From contig CAYLRY010000049.1 in the NCBI GenBank assembly GCA_964386535.1, positions 1 through 22,763 on the forward strand: a DNA stretch of 22,763 nt. Direction: 5' to 3'. This document shows positions 15,715 to 22,763 of the stretch, piece by piece. The notes under the pieces were generated by a model that saw only the letters and a list, made by a program, of their open reading frames with translations, was not told where the DNA came from and searched no databases. Origin of the DNA: CAYLRY01 sp964386535. GTDB lineage: Bacteria > Chloroflexota > Dehalococcoidia > Dehalococcoidales > UBA3254. Numbering within the stretch: the first letter of the stretch is position 1; each line of letters opens with the position of its first letter. A program made the translations under genes and the position numbers.

Positions 15715-16968
15715 ATGAGCGCACCTTCAGTTAATATTGAGTCTTTGGTCAGAGAAATGGTTTTTGGGTCTGACGCTAAGGAAAAACAGCGTCAGATCCG
15801 CGAAATGGCTTTTAGCAGGGGCCTATTCTTTGCCAGTATCCAAAATCTCTATGATGCCATTGGCAGGGGTCAGTATAAAGGGTTCACTGTGCCGGCTATG
15901 AACCTCCGCGGCATCACGTTTGACGTTGCCAAAGCTGTTTTTCGTGCTGCCATGAAAAACAGGGTAGGCCCCTTCGTTTTTGAAATCGCCCGCAGCGAAA
16001 TGGGTTACACCAAACAACCGCCCGGTGAATTTACCGCCGCCGTCCTTGGCGCAGCACTGGCAGAAGGATATGTAGGACCTGTCTTTATTCAGGCTGACCA
16101 TACCCAGTTTAACCGGAAAAATTTTCTGGCTGATCCTGAAAAGGAAATAAATATTATTAAGGCCGCTACCAGAGAGGCAGTTGAGGCAGGCTTTTATAAT
16201 ATTGATATTGATGCCTCTACCGTTGTTGAAAATGAGAAGCAAGATCTTCTGGAACAACAGGAAAATAACGGCTATATCACGGCTGAAATGACTAAATTTA
16301 TCCGCAGTATTCAACCCAAAGGCGTGGAGATCTCGATCGGTGGTGAAATCGGCGAGATTGGAACCAGTAATAGCACTGCCGAAGACCTTGAAGCCTTTAT
16401 GACTGTCTACCAGAAGCATCTGGGCAAAGGCATAAAAGGTATTTCCAAGATCAGCATTCAGACCGGCACCACCCATGGCGGTGTAGTTTTGCCTGACGGA
16501 TCCATTGCCAGAGTACAGCTTGATTTTGATACTCTGGAAAAACTGTCTAAAATTGCCAGAGAAAAATATGGCATGGCCGGCGCAGTACAACACGGCGCCT
16601 CAACCTTGCCTGACGAGTTGTTTGATCTCTTTCCTAAGAAAGGCTGTGTAGAAGTTCATCTCGCTACCGGCTATCAGAATATTATTTTCGACAGCCCTGA
16701 GTTCCCTCAAGATTTGATGAAGAAAATGCAGGCTGGTATGGATGCAAAATATGCCGCCGATAGAAAGTCTACCGATACCCCTGCTCAATTCTATTACCGT
16801 AACCGCAAAAGGTCTTTCGGTGATTTTAAACAGGAGATCTGGAACCTTCCGCCTCAGAGCCTTCAGAAAATCATGCAGAAACTGGAAGACCAGTTTGATC
16901 TTACTTTTAAAAAATTGAACGTAGTCAATACCCGGGAAATTACTGATAAGCTTATTAAACCCGTATAG
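15715..16968 (+). CDS. fba: Class II fructose-bisphosphate aldolase
   Basis: 417 residues. The ATG at 15715 is chosen over longer in-frame starts because AGGAG, overlapping the pfp stop, lies 7 bases upstream. It cleaves or forms fructose 1,6-bisphosphate from dihydroxyacetone phosphate and glyceraldehyde 3-phosphate using Zn. Likely metal ligands and active-site residues are His129 (Gln-Ala-Asp-His-Thr-Gln), Glu211 (Gly-Gly-Glu-Ile-Gly-Glu), His254 (Thr-His-Gly-Gly) and His293 (Gln-His-Gly-Ala-Ser). It is longer than the roughly 285-360 residues of common class IIA/B enzymes, with a roughly 50-residue N-terminal lead and a long C-terminal tail, so it belongs to a less studied subgroup; a related ketose-bisphosphate aldolase activity cannot be excluded. 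The pairing with pfp supports the fructose-bisphosphate role. Confidence 0.92.
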   Translation: MSAPSVNIESLVREMVFGSDAKEKQRQIREMAFSRGLFFASIQNLYDAIGRGQYKGFTVPAMNLRGITFDVAKAVFRAAMKNRVGPFVFEIARSEMGYTKQPPGEFTAAVLGAALAEGYVGPVFIQADHTQFNRKNFLADPEKEINIIKAATREAVEAGFYNIDIDASTVVENEKQDLLEQQENNGYITAEMTKFIRSIQPKGVEISIGGEIGEIGTSNSTAEDLEAFMTVYQKHLGKGIKGISKISIQTGTTHGGVVLPDGSIARVQLDFDTLEKLSKIAREKYGMAGAVQHGASTLPDELFDLFPKKGCVEVHLATGYQNIIFDSPEFPQDLMKKMQAGMDAKYAADRKSTDTPAQFYYRNRKRSFGDFKQEIWNLPPQSLQKIMQKLEDQFDLTFKKLNVVNTREITDKLIKPV

Positions 16969-17021
16969 AAAGATAACAAAGGGCATAGACAGTTGTCCAT
17001 GCCCTTTGTTATCTTTTATTT
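16969..17021 (+). terminator. Strong intrinsic terminator of the pfp-fba operon
   Basis: A perfect 18-bp stem (16969-16986 with 16999-17016), starting directly after the fba stop codon. Its loop can itself pair GACA with TGTC. A TTTTATTT tail follows. Confidence 0.92.
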
Positions 17022-17036
17022 AGCTATCCTGAAAAA

Positions 17037-17060
17037 CTGCCTAGGCAGCGCCTAAGCGCT
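17037..17060. repeat. Two overlapping palindromes
   Basis: CTGCCTAGGCAG (17037-17048) is a perfect 12-bp palindrome. It overlaps AGCGC-CTAA-GCGCT (17047-17060), a perfect 5-bp stem with a tetraloop. They lie just past the fba terminator with no gene nearby; a protein-binding site or a remnant is possible. Confidence 0.5.
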
Positions 17061-17160
17061 CCCCCGTATATGAAATATCATTTGTTTTGTGATTGGTTAT
17101 GATCAACGCCTGTAGGTTTATGCCTGAAACAATGCCGTAATACTTCATCATTGAACAAAC

Positions 17161-17192
17161 AGAACTGAATTTCCAGAGTTCTTTTTATTTTT
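17161..17192 (+). terminator. Second plus-strand terminator-like hairpin
   Basis: AGAACT-10-AGTTCT followed by TTTTATTTTTT. It may back up the fba terminator or end a short unseen transcript in 17061-17160. I see no gene in 17061-17260. Confidence 0.45.
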
Positions 17193-17262
17193 TCATTTTC
17201 ACTTTGGCAGGACGCCGTAAGTGGTTTTAAATTCTTCCCTTCAAAATATTAAATGGTTGTTA

Positions 17263-17292
17263 TTGAAGAACTTCCATCTTGTTGCCTATATT
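17263..17292 (+). promoter_or_regulatory. Possible promoter of a micro-ORF region
   Basis: TTGAAG (17263-17268), 18-base spacer, TATATT (17287-17292). A GGAGG at 17296-17300 precedes a five-codon ATGATG mini-ORF, then the micro-ORF at 17340. Confidence 0.35.
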
Positions 17293-17339
17293 TTTGGAGG
17301 GTAGTATGATGAAAAGGCAATAACATTGAGGTTATTAAA

Positions 17340-17480
17340 ATGGATGATAATGTTTGGGAATATCCTTTCGGCGAATTGGACGACGATGATGATATGTTTT
17401 TCCAAAGGCCTGAAATAAAATATATGCTTGATTCACCAATAAACAAAGCTAAACGAGCGTGGATTTTTTCACCAAATTAG
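17340..17480 (+). CDS. Acidic micro-ORF running into repeat copy B
   Basis: 46 residues; ATG at 17340 with GAGG 8 bases upstream. The first 29 residues are acidic and aromatic (a run of five Asp at 14-18, plus Trp, Tyr and Phe). The last 17 residues are encoded by repeat copy B. The equivalent frame in copy A continues open, but here a single-base deletion in the repeat produces a stop. This may be the front part of a gene cut off by the repeat, or chance. I recognise no family. Confidence 0.35.
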   Translation: MDDNVWEYPFGELDDDDDMFFQRPEIKYMLDSPINKAKRAWIFSPN

Positions 17481-17527
17481 TGCAGAAACCTTGTGCCTGT
17501 TTGAAGCTATTTGATGGCGAATTTTGG
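17427..17527 (+). repeat. Dispersed ~102-base repeat, copy B
   Basis: It matches copy A at 7854-7955 with 7 substitutions and a one-base deletion. The right inverted end AGCT-1-TTTGATGG is intact, while the left end reads CCAATAAA instead of CCATCAAA. It lies 13 bases beyond the stop of the minus-strand SDR gene and in the same plus orientation as copy A. Confidence 0.8.
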
Positions 17528-17540
17528 TATATGCTTACTT

Positions 17541-18512
17541 CTAGACTTCCGGCAGACCCTTCTCTCTACGGATCAGATTTATAGTCTCTCTTATCCCCTG
17601 CTTCATCGTCCATTTTGTCTGGAATCCCAGTTCCTGCTCTATGCGGGTCATATCATATTTGCAGGTCATTATAAGATGACTTTGAGATCGTTCCAGGGAT
17701 AGTAGCAGAATGTTAGCCTCAGGAATGAGTTCCGTGACATAGTCTACGATCTCTCCAACGCTGTGAATGGCTCCCCTCACTGAGAAAGACCTGGTTTTTG
17801 TTTTCCCTGATTCTGCAGCCATCACAATCGCTCGGGCAGCATCATCAACATAAGTCCAACCCAGGACATTATCGCGGGCAGCAGGTACTTTGCCTGGCTT
17901 GCCAGTAGCTGGATTTGCTACCATCTCGCGAATAATAGCCGCCGTTCGCCCGCGTGACTGCCAGGCGCCGTAAACCAGTACTAATCGTATTGCGGTTATG
18001 TCAAGACCATACCGGTCAGCATAGTAAACGGCAAACTGTTCATCAATAGACTTCGTAGCTCCGTATAAATTTTGGGGATAATGCGGAGCATCGTTTGGAA
18101 TATATTCCTCTTGATAAGCCTCCGGAGGACCAAATACTGAACCGGAGCTGATCCAGACTACTTTTTTCAGGTTCATCACTCTGGCAGCCTCAAATATAGC
18201 TACTGTCCCTTCACAGTTAACTTTAACCGCCAGCAGAGGGTTGGCATTTACATCATGGAGGAGCATGGCAGCCAGATGGATGATTTTTTCCACATTGTAC
18301 TGCCTGATAATGCTGATCAAATGTGAATAGTTTGTAACATCGCCCTGTATTATCTTGACTTGTTTATCAATTTCATCTCGACTTATGAGGCGTTCCAGCA
18401 TTATTCTTTCAGGACACCAGTCCATTACTATTGCTTGCTCCCCTTTATGCACCAGGTCCCTTACTACCCGCGAACCGATAAAACCGGTGCCCCCTGTAAC
18501 CAGATAAACCAT
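17541..18512 (-). CDS. NAD(P)-dependent epimerase/dehydratase (extended SDR)
   Basis: 323 residues; ATG at 18512 with AAGGGGG 8 bases upstream. The extended-SDR cofactor motif Gly-Gly-Thr-Gly-Phe-Ile-Gly is at 7-13, the acidic residue Asp31 ends strand two, and Asp58 and His79-Leu-Ala-Ala line the cofactor pocket. The catalytic set is Ser122/123, Tyr150 and Lys154 (Tyr-Gly-Ala-Thr-Lys). The C-terminal half carries the Thr-Tyr-Val-Asp-Asp-Ala-Ala-Arg-Ala motif of UDP-glucose-4-epimerase relatives. It probably epimerises, dehydrates or reduces a nucleotide sugar or similar ligand. No glycosyltransferase or sugar-nucleotide gene is nearby, so the substrate stays open. It is transcribed alone. 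Confidence 0.9.
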   Translation of the reverse strand: MVYLVTGGTGFIGSRVVRDLVHKGEQAIVMDWCPERIMLERLISRDEIDKQVKIIQGDVTNYSHLISIIRQYNVEKIIHLAAMLLHDVNANPLLAVKVNCEGTVAIFEAARVMNLKKVVWISSGSVFGPPEAYQEEYIPNDAPHYPQNLYGATKSIDEQFAVYYADRYGLDITAIRLVLVYGAWQSRGRTAAIIREMVANPATGKPGKVPAARDNVLGWTYVDDAARAIVMAAESGKTKTRSFSVRGAIHSVGEIVDYVTELIPEANILLLSLERSQSHLIMTCKYDMTRIEQELGFQTKWTMKQGIRETINLIRREKGLPEV

Positions 18513-18790
18513 GTTCTTTCCCCCTTAAGGCTTTCCCCTTCACAAATGCCCTTCAGTATCTGTAATTACTCTATCACTTTCTGTTAATATTTGCATAAAA
18601 AACGTCTATCCATTAAAAGGACGAACGGTAGCGCTGTAGGTTTCTTATTAGCTTTATGGCTCATTCTTTACCTATCTAAAAGCCGGTAAAGGAAAGTCTA
18701 AAATAAAGATCAAAAGTGGCTTTATTATTCAGGTATTCTTGGGGAAATATTTGTATCTGTCAATAACAATCTTGTTAAAATATAGCTGGC
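18513..18790. other. Intergenic region without a recognised gene
   Basis: AT-rich spacer between the divergent SDR and tandem-MarR genes. The only notable structure is the perfect 7-bp stem CTTTACC-12-GGTAAAG (18666-18691). No open frame with a ribosome site was seen. Confidence 0.5.
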
Positions 18791-18819
18791 TTGTTCTATT
18801 CAATTGTGTAATATATAAT
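18791..18819 (+). promoter_or_regulatory. Promoter of the tandem-MarR gene, long leader
   Basis: TTGTTC (18791-18796), 17-base spacer, perfect TATAAT (18814-18819). The predicted leader is about 220 bases and includes an AGGTT-CAAC-AACCT hairpin near 18910-18925. Confidence 0.55.
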
Positions 18820-19045
18820 AGCGTTTATGTATAGAGCTTGTACGTATAAAGATAATACATTTTTTGATTCAAATTCGCGGTCAGGATTTGTCATGCTGGT
18901 ATATAATCGAGGTTCAACAACCTTGAAAAAAATAGCTTCCGTTATTCCGTAATTGTGTATTCATGTCATAATTATCGTACTAATTCTATACATGGTGAAG
19001 TAAATTAAAGTCGTTCCGCAAAAAAAATAGACAGGGAAGAGCTAA

Positions 19046-20059
19046 ATGCCTATAAAAGCTGGCAAAATCGAGGTATTACCTTACAATGAACTGTGGTCAT
19101 TACTGGACAGGGCAGGATTTGCCGTCGCCAGATTACGGGAGATTGAATTATCTCATTTCAATTTGACGATAGAACAATCTTCCATTTTATATATTTTACA
19201 TAATAAAGGCAGCTCTATGACCATTGAGGAACTGGAAGACATAACCATGCGTCAGCCGCATTCCGTCTCAACTCTGATCAACCGCATGATCAGGGCCGGC
19301 TTATTAAGAAGAGAAAAATGTCAGGACAGTAAAAAATCGTCTATTCATATCACCGGCGCCGGCAATACAGCTCTTAAAAATTTGACTTCTGATTCTCTGG
19401 AGTTAGTTTTTTCTATTATTACTGATACTGAAAAAAAACAATTAAATCATATTCTGGATAAGTTGTTAAAAAAATCCCGTCAATTACTGGGAATTTCTTC
19501 TTTGCCTCCTTTTCTCTTGTACGTAAATCAAAATAACCATATTAATAATAGTATCAGTATTGTTAATTCCAACAAACTGGTATCAGATTATGAAGTTTGG
19601 GCTTCAATTAACAGGACCAGGTTCGCCATTGCCAGGCTGCGTGAGTTGGAACTGGCTCACTTTAATCTCACTCTTGAGCAATCTTCCATTTTACATATAA
19701 TTTATAACCACGGAAGCCCGGCCACTATCGAGGAATTGCAGGATATTACCATGCGTCAGCCCCATTCCATTTTATCCCTTATCAACCGTATGATTAGTGC
19801 GGGTTTGTTAAAAAAAGAGACAACTCCGGCAGGTAAAAGGTATTTTTTCTCCTTATCTCCGAAAGGAACGGCGCTTTTTCAAAGACTAACCATGATCTCT
19901 TTGGAAATGACTCTTTCTACATTGTCTGATAAAGAAAAGCGGCAGCTTACGTCCATTTTAACCAGAATATTGGAAAGAACCCGCCATTTATTGGGCGTAT
20001 CTTCATACCCGCCTTTCATGCAATATATTAATCAGGAACCGGCGGTTGAAAAGAATTAA
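19046..20059 (+). CDS. Tandem MarR-domain protein (fused pseudo-dimer regulator)
   Basis: 337 residues; ATG at 19046 with GGGAAGAG upstream. The chain is two copies of one MarR-like winged-helix domain, about residues 12-163 and 182-330, offset by 168 residues. Over residues 24-90 against 192-258, 49 of 67 positions are identical. The recognition-helix region (Asp-Ile-Thr-Met-Arg-Gln-Pro-His-Ser) is the same in both. Each half keeps the N-terminal and C-terminal helices that normally form the MarR dimer, and both end in Leu-Leu-Gly-[Ile/Val]-Ser-Ser-x-Pro-Pro-Phe. An Asn/Ser-rich linker joins them. MarR proteins act as dimers, so one chain probably forms a covalent pseudo-dimer binding a palindrome. 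It is convergent with, and overlaps by 32 bases, a two-component kinase gene. Targets and ligands are unknown. Confidence 0.9.
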   Translation: MPIKAGKIEVLPYNELWSLLDRAGFAVARLREIELSHFNLTIEQSSILYILHNKGSSMTIEELEDITMRQPHSVSTLINRMIRAGLLRREKCQDSKKSSIHITGAGNTALKNLTSDSLELVFSIITDTEKKQLNHILDKLLKKSRQLLGISSLPPFLLYVNQNNHINNSISIVNSNKLVSDYEVWASINRTRFAIARLRELELAHFNLTLEQSSILHIIYNHGSPATIEELQDITMRQPHSILSLINRMISAGLLKKETTPAGKRYFFSLSPKGTALFQRLTMISLEMTLSTLSDKEKRQLTSILTRILERTRHLLGVSSYPPFMQYINQEPAVEKN

Positions 20060-21905
20060 TCAACGGCACTTCCACTGTTATCTGTGTTCCTTTACCGGGC
20101 TCGGAGTATATATGTAAATTGCCCCCCAATAGCTGCGCCCTTTCCTGCATACCTGCCAGACCCAGCTTGCCGCTTTGCAGTAAACCGCCGATATTATCAG
20201 GCGGGATAAAGCCTGCTCCATTGTCCTTTATCATGACCTGCACCCTCTTTTCTTCGAATCGCACCTCCACTTCCGCACGGGAAGCTCGAGCGTGTTTTAT
20301 AATATTCATAAGCGATTCCTGCACGATCCTGAAAAGCAGCAATTCCATCTCCGGACTAAGTCTTCTCTCTTTTTCTATCACGTATAACTTGGTGACTAAA
20401 CCATATTCAGTTTTAAATTGTTCCAGCAACCACTCCAGGGCTGGCAGTAATCCAAGGTCATCCAGAATAGAAGGTCGCAAATCACGGCTGAACCGGCGTA
20501 CTTCCTGTAAAATGTCTTTAATTCTGCTATATATAGACCACAGATCTTTGGTCTGACCTTCCCATATCATGCTTGCATCATTCAGCAGGTTTTCCAGTTT
20601 GTGCAATACAGCAATCAAATTTTGGGCTGTACTGTCATGTAATTCACGTGCTATTCGTTTTCGTTCTTCTTCCTGTGCGCGCGTTATCTCCTGTAGATAA
20701 TAGTGAAGGTTATCATACAGGCGTTTTTGCTCAGTTACATCGCGGGCAATACTCTGGAAAGATTTTACTTGTCCTTCTTTAATTAAAGCGCTGGTATTGA
20801 CCATACAATAAGCAATACTGCCGTCCTTGCGCATCACTTTCAGCTCATAGGGTCTGCTTAAAACCTCCTTGGAAATGAGACTGGCCTGTATTTTATGGTA
20901 TTTTTCTACACTGTCTGGAGTTAAAAATAGCCTGACATCGGACTGGCTTAGTTGATCGATAGTATAGCCAGTCAGTTTAGCTGCTGCTGCGTTAACATTC
21001 TGAACAATTCCTAATGTATCACTCACCCAAATGGCATCCAGCGCACTCTCAAAAACGTTTCTGAAATTGCTTTCGGATTCCCTTAAAGTGTTCTCGGCAT
21101 TTTTACTGATTGTAATATTCTCCATGCTCTCCACCACACCCGTTATCTTCCCCTCATCATCCCTTATTGGACTGGCAGTAAAATGCAGCCATTTCCCTTT
21201 ACGGTCTGGTGGCGAAAGAAAATACCCCTCAGCTTCATAGGCTCCTTCTATTAACGCAGATTTTCTGGACTGTCCTTTGTAATGCTGGTTGATTTCTTCA
21301 GGTGTAGATTGATCTAGAATCATATCTGCCAGGACTCTATTGTTGCTACCGTAGAAAGCCTTCCAGTGGTTTCCTGTGCCTATGATATCCTTTTTTTTGA
21401 TTTTAGTAAGGGCTTCCATGGCCGTATTCCAGTGAATCACCTTATGCTGGTTATTTATGAAAAAAGTTGCCACCGGAAATCCATCAATAATACGTGACAA
21501 AGCTCGTTCAGCCACTTCGCTACGGGTAATACTGCTGCGGTTCATCCAGAATAGCAGGCTGGTCATGCCGGCTACCACTACCACACCTGCTATTTCTACT
21601 AACGAAAAAGTCCTGTCTACCGGAAATATAAATACCTGTGGCAGCATGATGATCAAAGCAATGATAATAGCCGATATACTTCCCTTTGTACCGAATATGA
21701 AAGCAGCATAAACAATGGGTATCAGAAGCAATATACGCTCGATGGTATAACGATGGCCCCAAAAAATAGGAATTGAGGAAAGGCTCGGAATCATCTGGAT
21801 ATAATGCAGGAGAGCAATAAGAAAAAAAGCCGTGAATATAGCCCAAAAATTGCGTGAGTTTAAAAAACTAAGATTATGGAGAGTTGTTTTCCTCAATTTA
21901 TCCAT
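20028..21905 (-). CDS. NarL-type sensor histidine kinase with four membrane helices and two PAS domains
   Basis: 625 residues; ATG at 21905, 4 bases after the stop of the response-regulator gene, so translation is probably coupled. Four membrane helices (about 20-38, 55-72, 77-95, 102-121) form a compact membrane module with little outside the cell. PAS 1 is at about 131-265 and PAS 2 at about 278-392. HisKA_3 has the phosphoacceptor His423 in Arg-Glu-Leu-His-Asp-Ser. HATPase_c has Asn534, Asp-Asn-Gly-Ala-Gly (561-565) and Gly-Lys-Leu-Gly-Leu-Ala-Gly-Met (579-586). This is the NarX/DegS/LiaS-type kinase class. It should phosphorylate the adjacent NarL-type regulator at Asp59. Its last codons overlap the convergent tandem-MarR gene. 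Confidence 0.94.
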   Translation of the reverse strand: MDKLRKTTLHNLSFLNSRNFWAIFTAFFLIALLHYIQMIPSLSSIPIFWGHRYTIERILLLIPIVYAAFIFGTKGSISAIIIALIIMLPQVFIFPVDRTFSLVEIAGVVVVAGMTSLLFWMNRSSITRSEVAERALSRIIDGFPVATFFINNQHKVIHWNTAMEALTKIKKKDIIGTGNHWKAFYGSNNRVLADMILDQSTPEEINQHYKGQSRKSALIEGAYEAEGYFLSPPDRKGKWLHFTASPIRDDEGKITGVVESMENITISKNAENTLRESESNFRNVFESALDAIWVSDTLGIVQNVNAAAAKLTGYTIDQLSQSDVRLFLTPDSVEKYHKIQASLISKEVLSRPYELKVMRKDGSIAYCMVNTSALIKEGQVKSFQSIARDVTEQKRLYDNLHYYLQEITRAQEEERKRIARELHDSTAQNLIAVLHKLENLLNDASMIWEGQTKDLWSIYSRIKDILQEVRRFSRDLRPSILDDLGLLPALEWLLEQFKTEYGLVTKLYVIEKERRLSPEMELLLFRIVQESLMNIIKHARASRAEVEVRFEEKRVQVMIKDNGAGFIPPDNIGGLLQSGKLGLAGMQERAQLLGGNLHIYSEPGKGTQITVEVPLINSFQPPVPD

Positions 21906-21909
21906 ATTG

Positions 21910-22584
21910 CTAATATAGTTCTTCCAGTGTGAACCAGCCTTCTTTCATGGCCTGTATTACAGCTTCAGTTCGTGATCCGACATTTAATTTTTGAAAAATG
22001 CTTCCAAAATGGCTTTCCACGGTCCGCACACTAATATACAACTCATCTGCTATATTTTTGTTGTTCATGCCTTTAGCTGCCATTTTTAGTACTGTTATTT
22101 CCTGTTCAGTAAGTATCTTGTTAACCTCTAACCTGGGACTCCCGCTGATAGGTCCTTTAAACCTTTCCAGTACCTTTCGCGCCACTGCGGGATGCAGAAC
22201 TGATTCTCCATTATGAACTTTTTCTATGGCATTTATTAATTCAAAACTGGTTACATCCTTTAAAAGGTAACCAGCAGCTCCCGCTGAAAGTAAAGGAAAA
22301 ATATACTGTTCGTAATCGTATGCAGTTAGTGCCAGAATAGCTACAGAAGGCTGACTGGCTTTAATACGCCGGGTGGCCTCTATACCATTGATCTTCGGCA
22401 TGGAAATGTCCATGATGATGACATCCGGTTTAAGTTCCTGGGCCATTATCACTGTCTCAGCCCCGTCATTGGCTTCGCCTACTACCTTAAAGTTCGGATT
22501 TTTTTCCAGTGACTGCCGGATGCTCTCCCTGACCACCACATGGTCTTCGGCCAGAAGTATGGTTATCTTTTTTTTCTCTTCCAT
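21910..22584 (-). CDS. NarL/FixJ family response regulator
   Basis: 224 residues; ATG at 22584 with a short AGG 5 bases upstream. The receiver domain is at about 7-122 with acidic pocket Glu13/Asp14, phosphoacceptor Asp59 (Ile-Met-Asp-Ile-Ser-Met-Pro), Thr87 and Lys109, all conserved. The C-terminal LuxR-type HTH is at about 157-212 (Leu-Thr-Glu-Gln-Glu ... Asn-Lys-Asn-Ile-Ala ... Val-Arg-Thr-Val-Glu-Ser-His). It is first in a two-gene operon with its kinase; targets are unknown. Upstream a minus-strand TTGGAC-18-TTAATA (about 22626-22655) is only a weak promoter candidate. Confidence 0.95.
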   Translation of the reverse strand: MEEKKKITILLAEDHVVVRESIRQSLEKNPNFKVVGEANDGAETVIMAQELKPDVIIMDISMPKINGIEATRRIKASQPSVAILALTAYDYEQYIFPLLSAGAAGYLLKDVTSFELINAIEKVHNGESVLHPAVARKVLERFKGPISGSPRLEVNKILTEQEITVLKMAAKGMNNKNIADELYISVRTVESHFGSIFQKLNVGSRTEAVIQAMKEGWFTLEELY

Positions 22585-22763
22585 TTTAACCTGATTGTTT
22601 ACTGTTACACTTGTTCTTTTATATTAACTTATGTCTAGTCAAATAGTCCAATAAGAAGAACGTGACGCTGGGAATCTATTTTTCTCTAAATGGAAAATCC
22701 GGTTTTTTCATATAGAAATTGAAAATGGCTTCAGGCTAAATTGATCTGGCAAAGACAAACTTA

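Noticed and set aside
15823..16593. 256-codon minus-strand open frame
   Set aside because: It lies entirely antisense within fba, whose own frame has conserved active-site residues.
18600..18720. Cyclic-di-GMP riboswitch upstream of the SDR gene
   Set aside because: A few bases resemble the core, but the paired stems and conserved joining bases are not there.

Overview
The window looks like chromosomal DNA from an anaerobic, spore-former-type Gram-positive (Clostridia, probably a Peptococcaceae/Desulfotomaculia relative). The basis is moderate GC with AT-rich intergenic DNA, strong AGGAGG-type ribosome binding sites, several GTG and TTG starts, sigma-A-like promoters, lipoprotein and tail-anchored surface proteins, a pyrophosphate-type phosphofructokinase, and MmgE/PrpD plus fumarate-reductase-like enzymes. 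This placement is inference; no rRNA is present.

Left block (1-5540, minus strand): three exported proteins. Two are paralogous surface proteins with DUF11-like repeats; the left one is cut by the window edge. The third is a lipoprotein made almost entirely of 21 two-component-regulator-type propeller blades. A tRNA-Ser(UGA) with its own promoter is read divergently, followed by a small HTH/coiled-coil protein on the minus strand.

Middle (6310-11693): an MmgE/PrpD protein is divergent from a FAD-dependent oxidoreductase of the fumarate reductase family that lacks key fumarate-reductase residues. Their shared 327-base spacer holds promoters, candidate operators and one copy of a roughly 102-base dispersed repeat. 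An orphan three-PAS histidine kinase follows.

Right of centre (11694-18512): a GC-rich, hairpin-dense intergenic island precedes a divergent UvrB. Next is a pfp-fba glycolytic/gluconeogenic pair ending in a very strong terminator. A gene-poor stretch then holds a second terminator, a micro-ORF and the second copy of the repeat, followed by a sugar-nucleotide-epimerase-like SDR.

Right end (18513-22763): a protein made of two fused MarR-like domains, convergent with and overlapping a NarL-type two-component pair (response regulator then kinase).

The strongest candidates for something undescribed are the single-chain MarR pseudo-dimer beside the two-component pair, the dispersed repeat with imperfect terminal inverted repeats, the stand-alone 21-blade lipoprotein, and the structured island upstream of uvrB.
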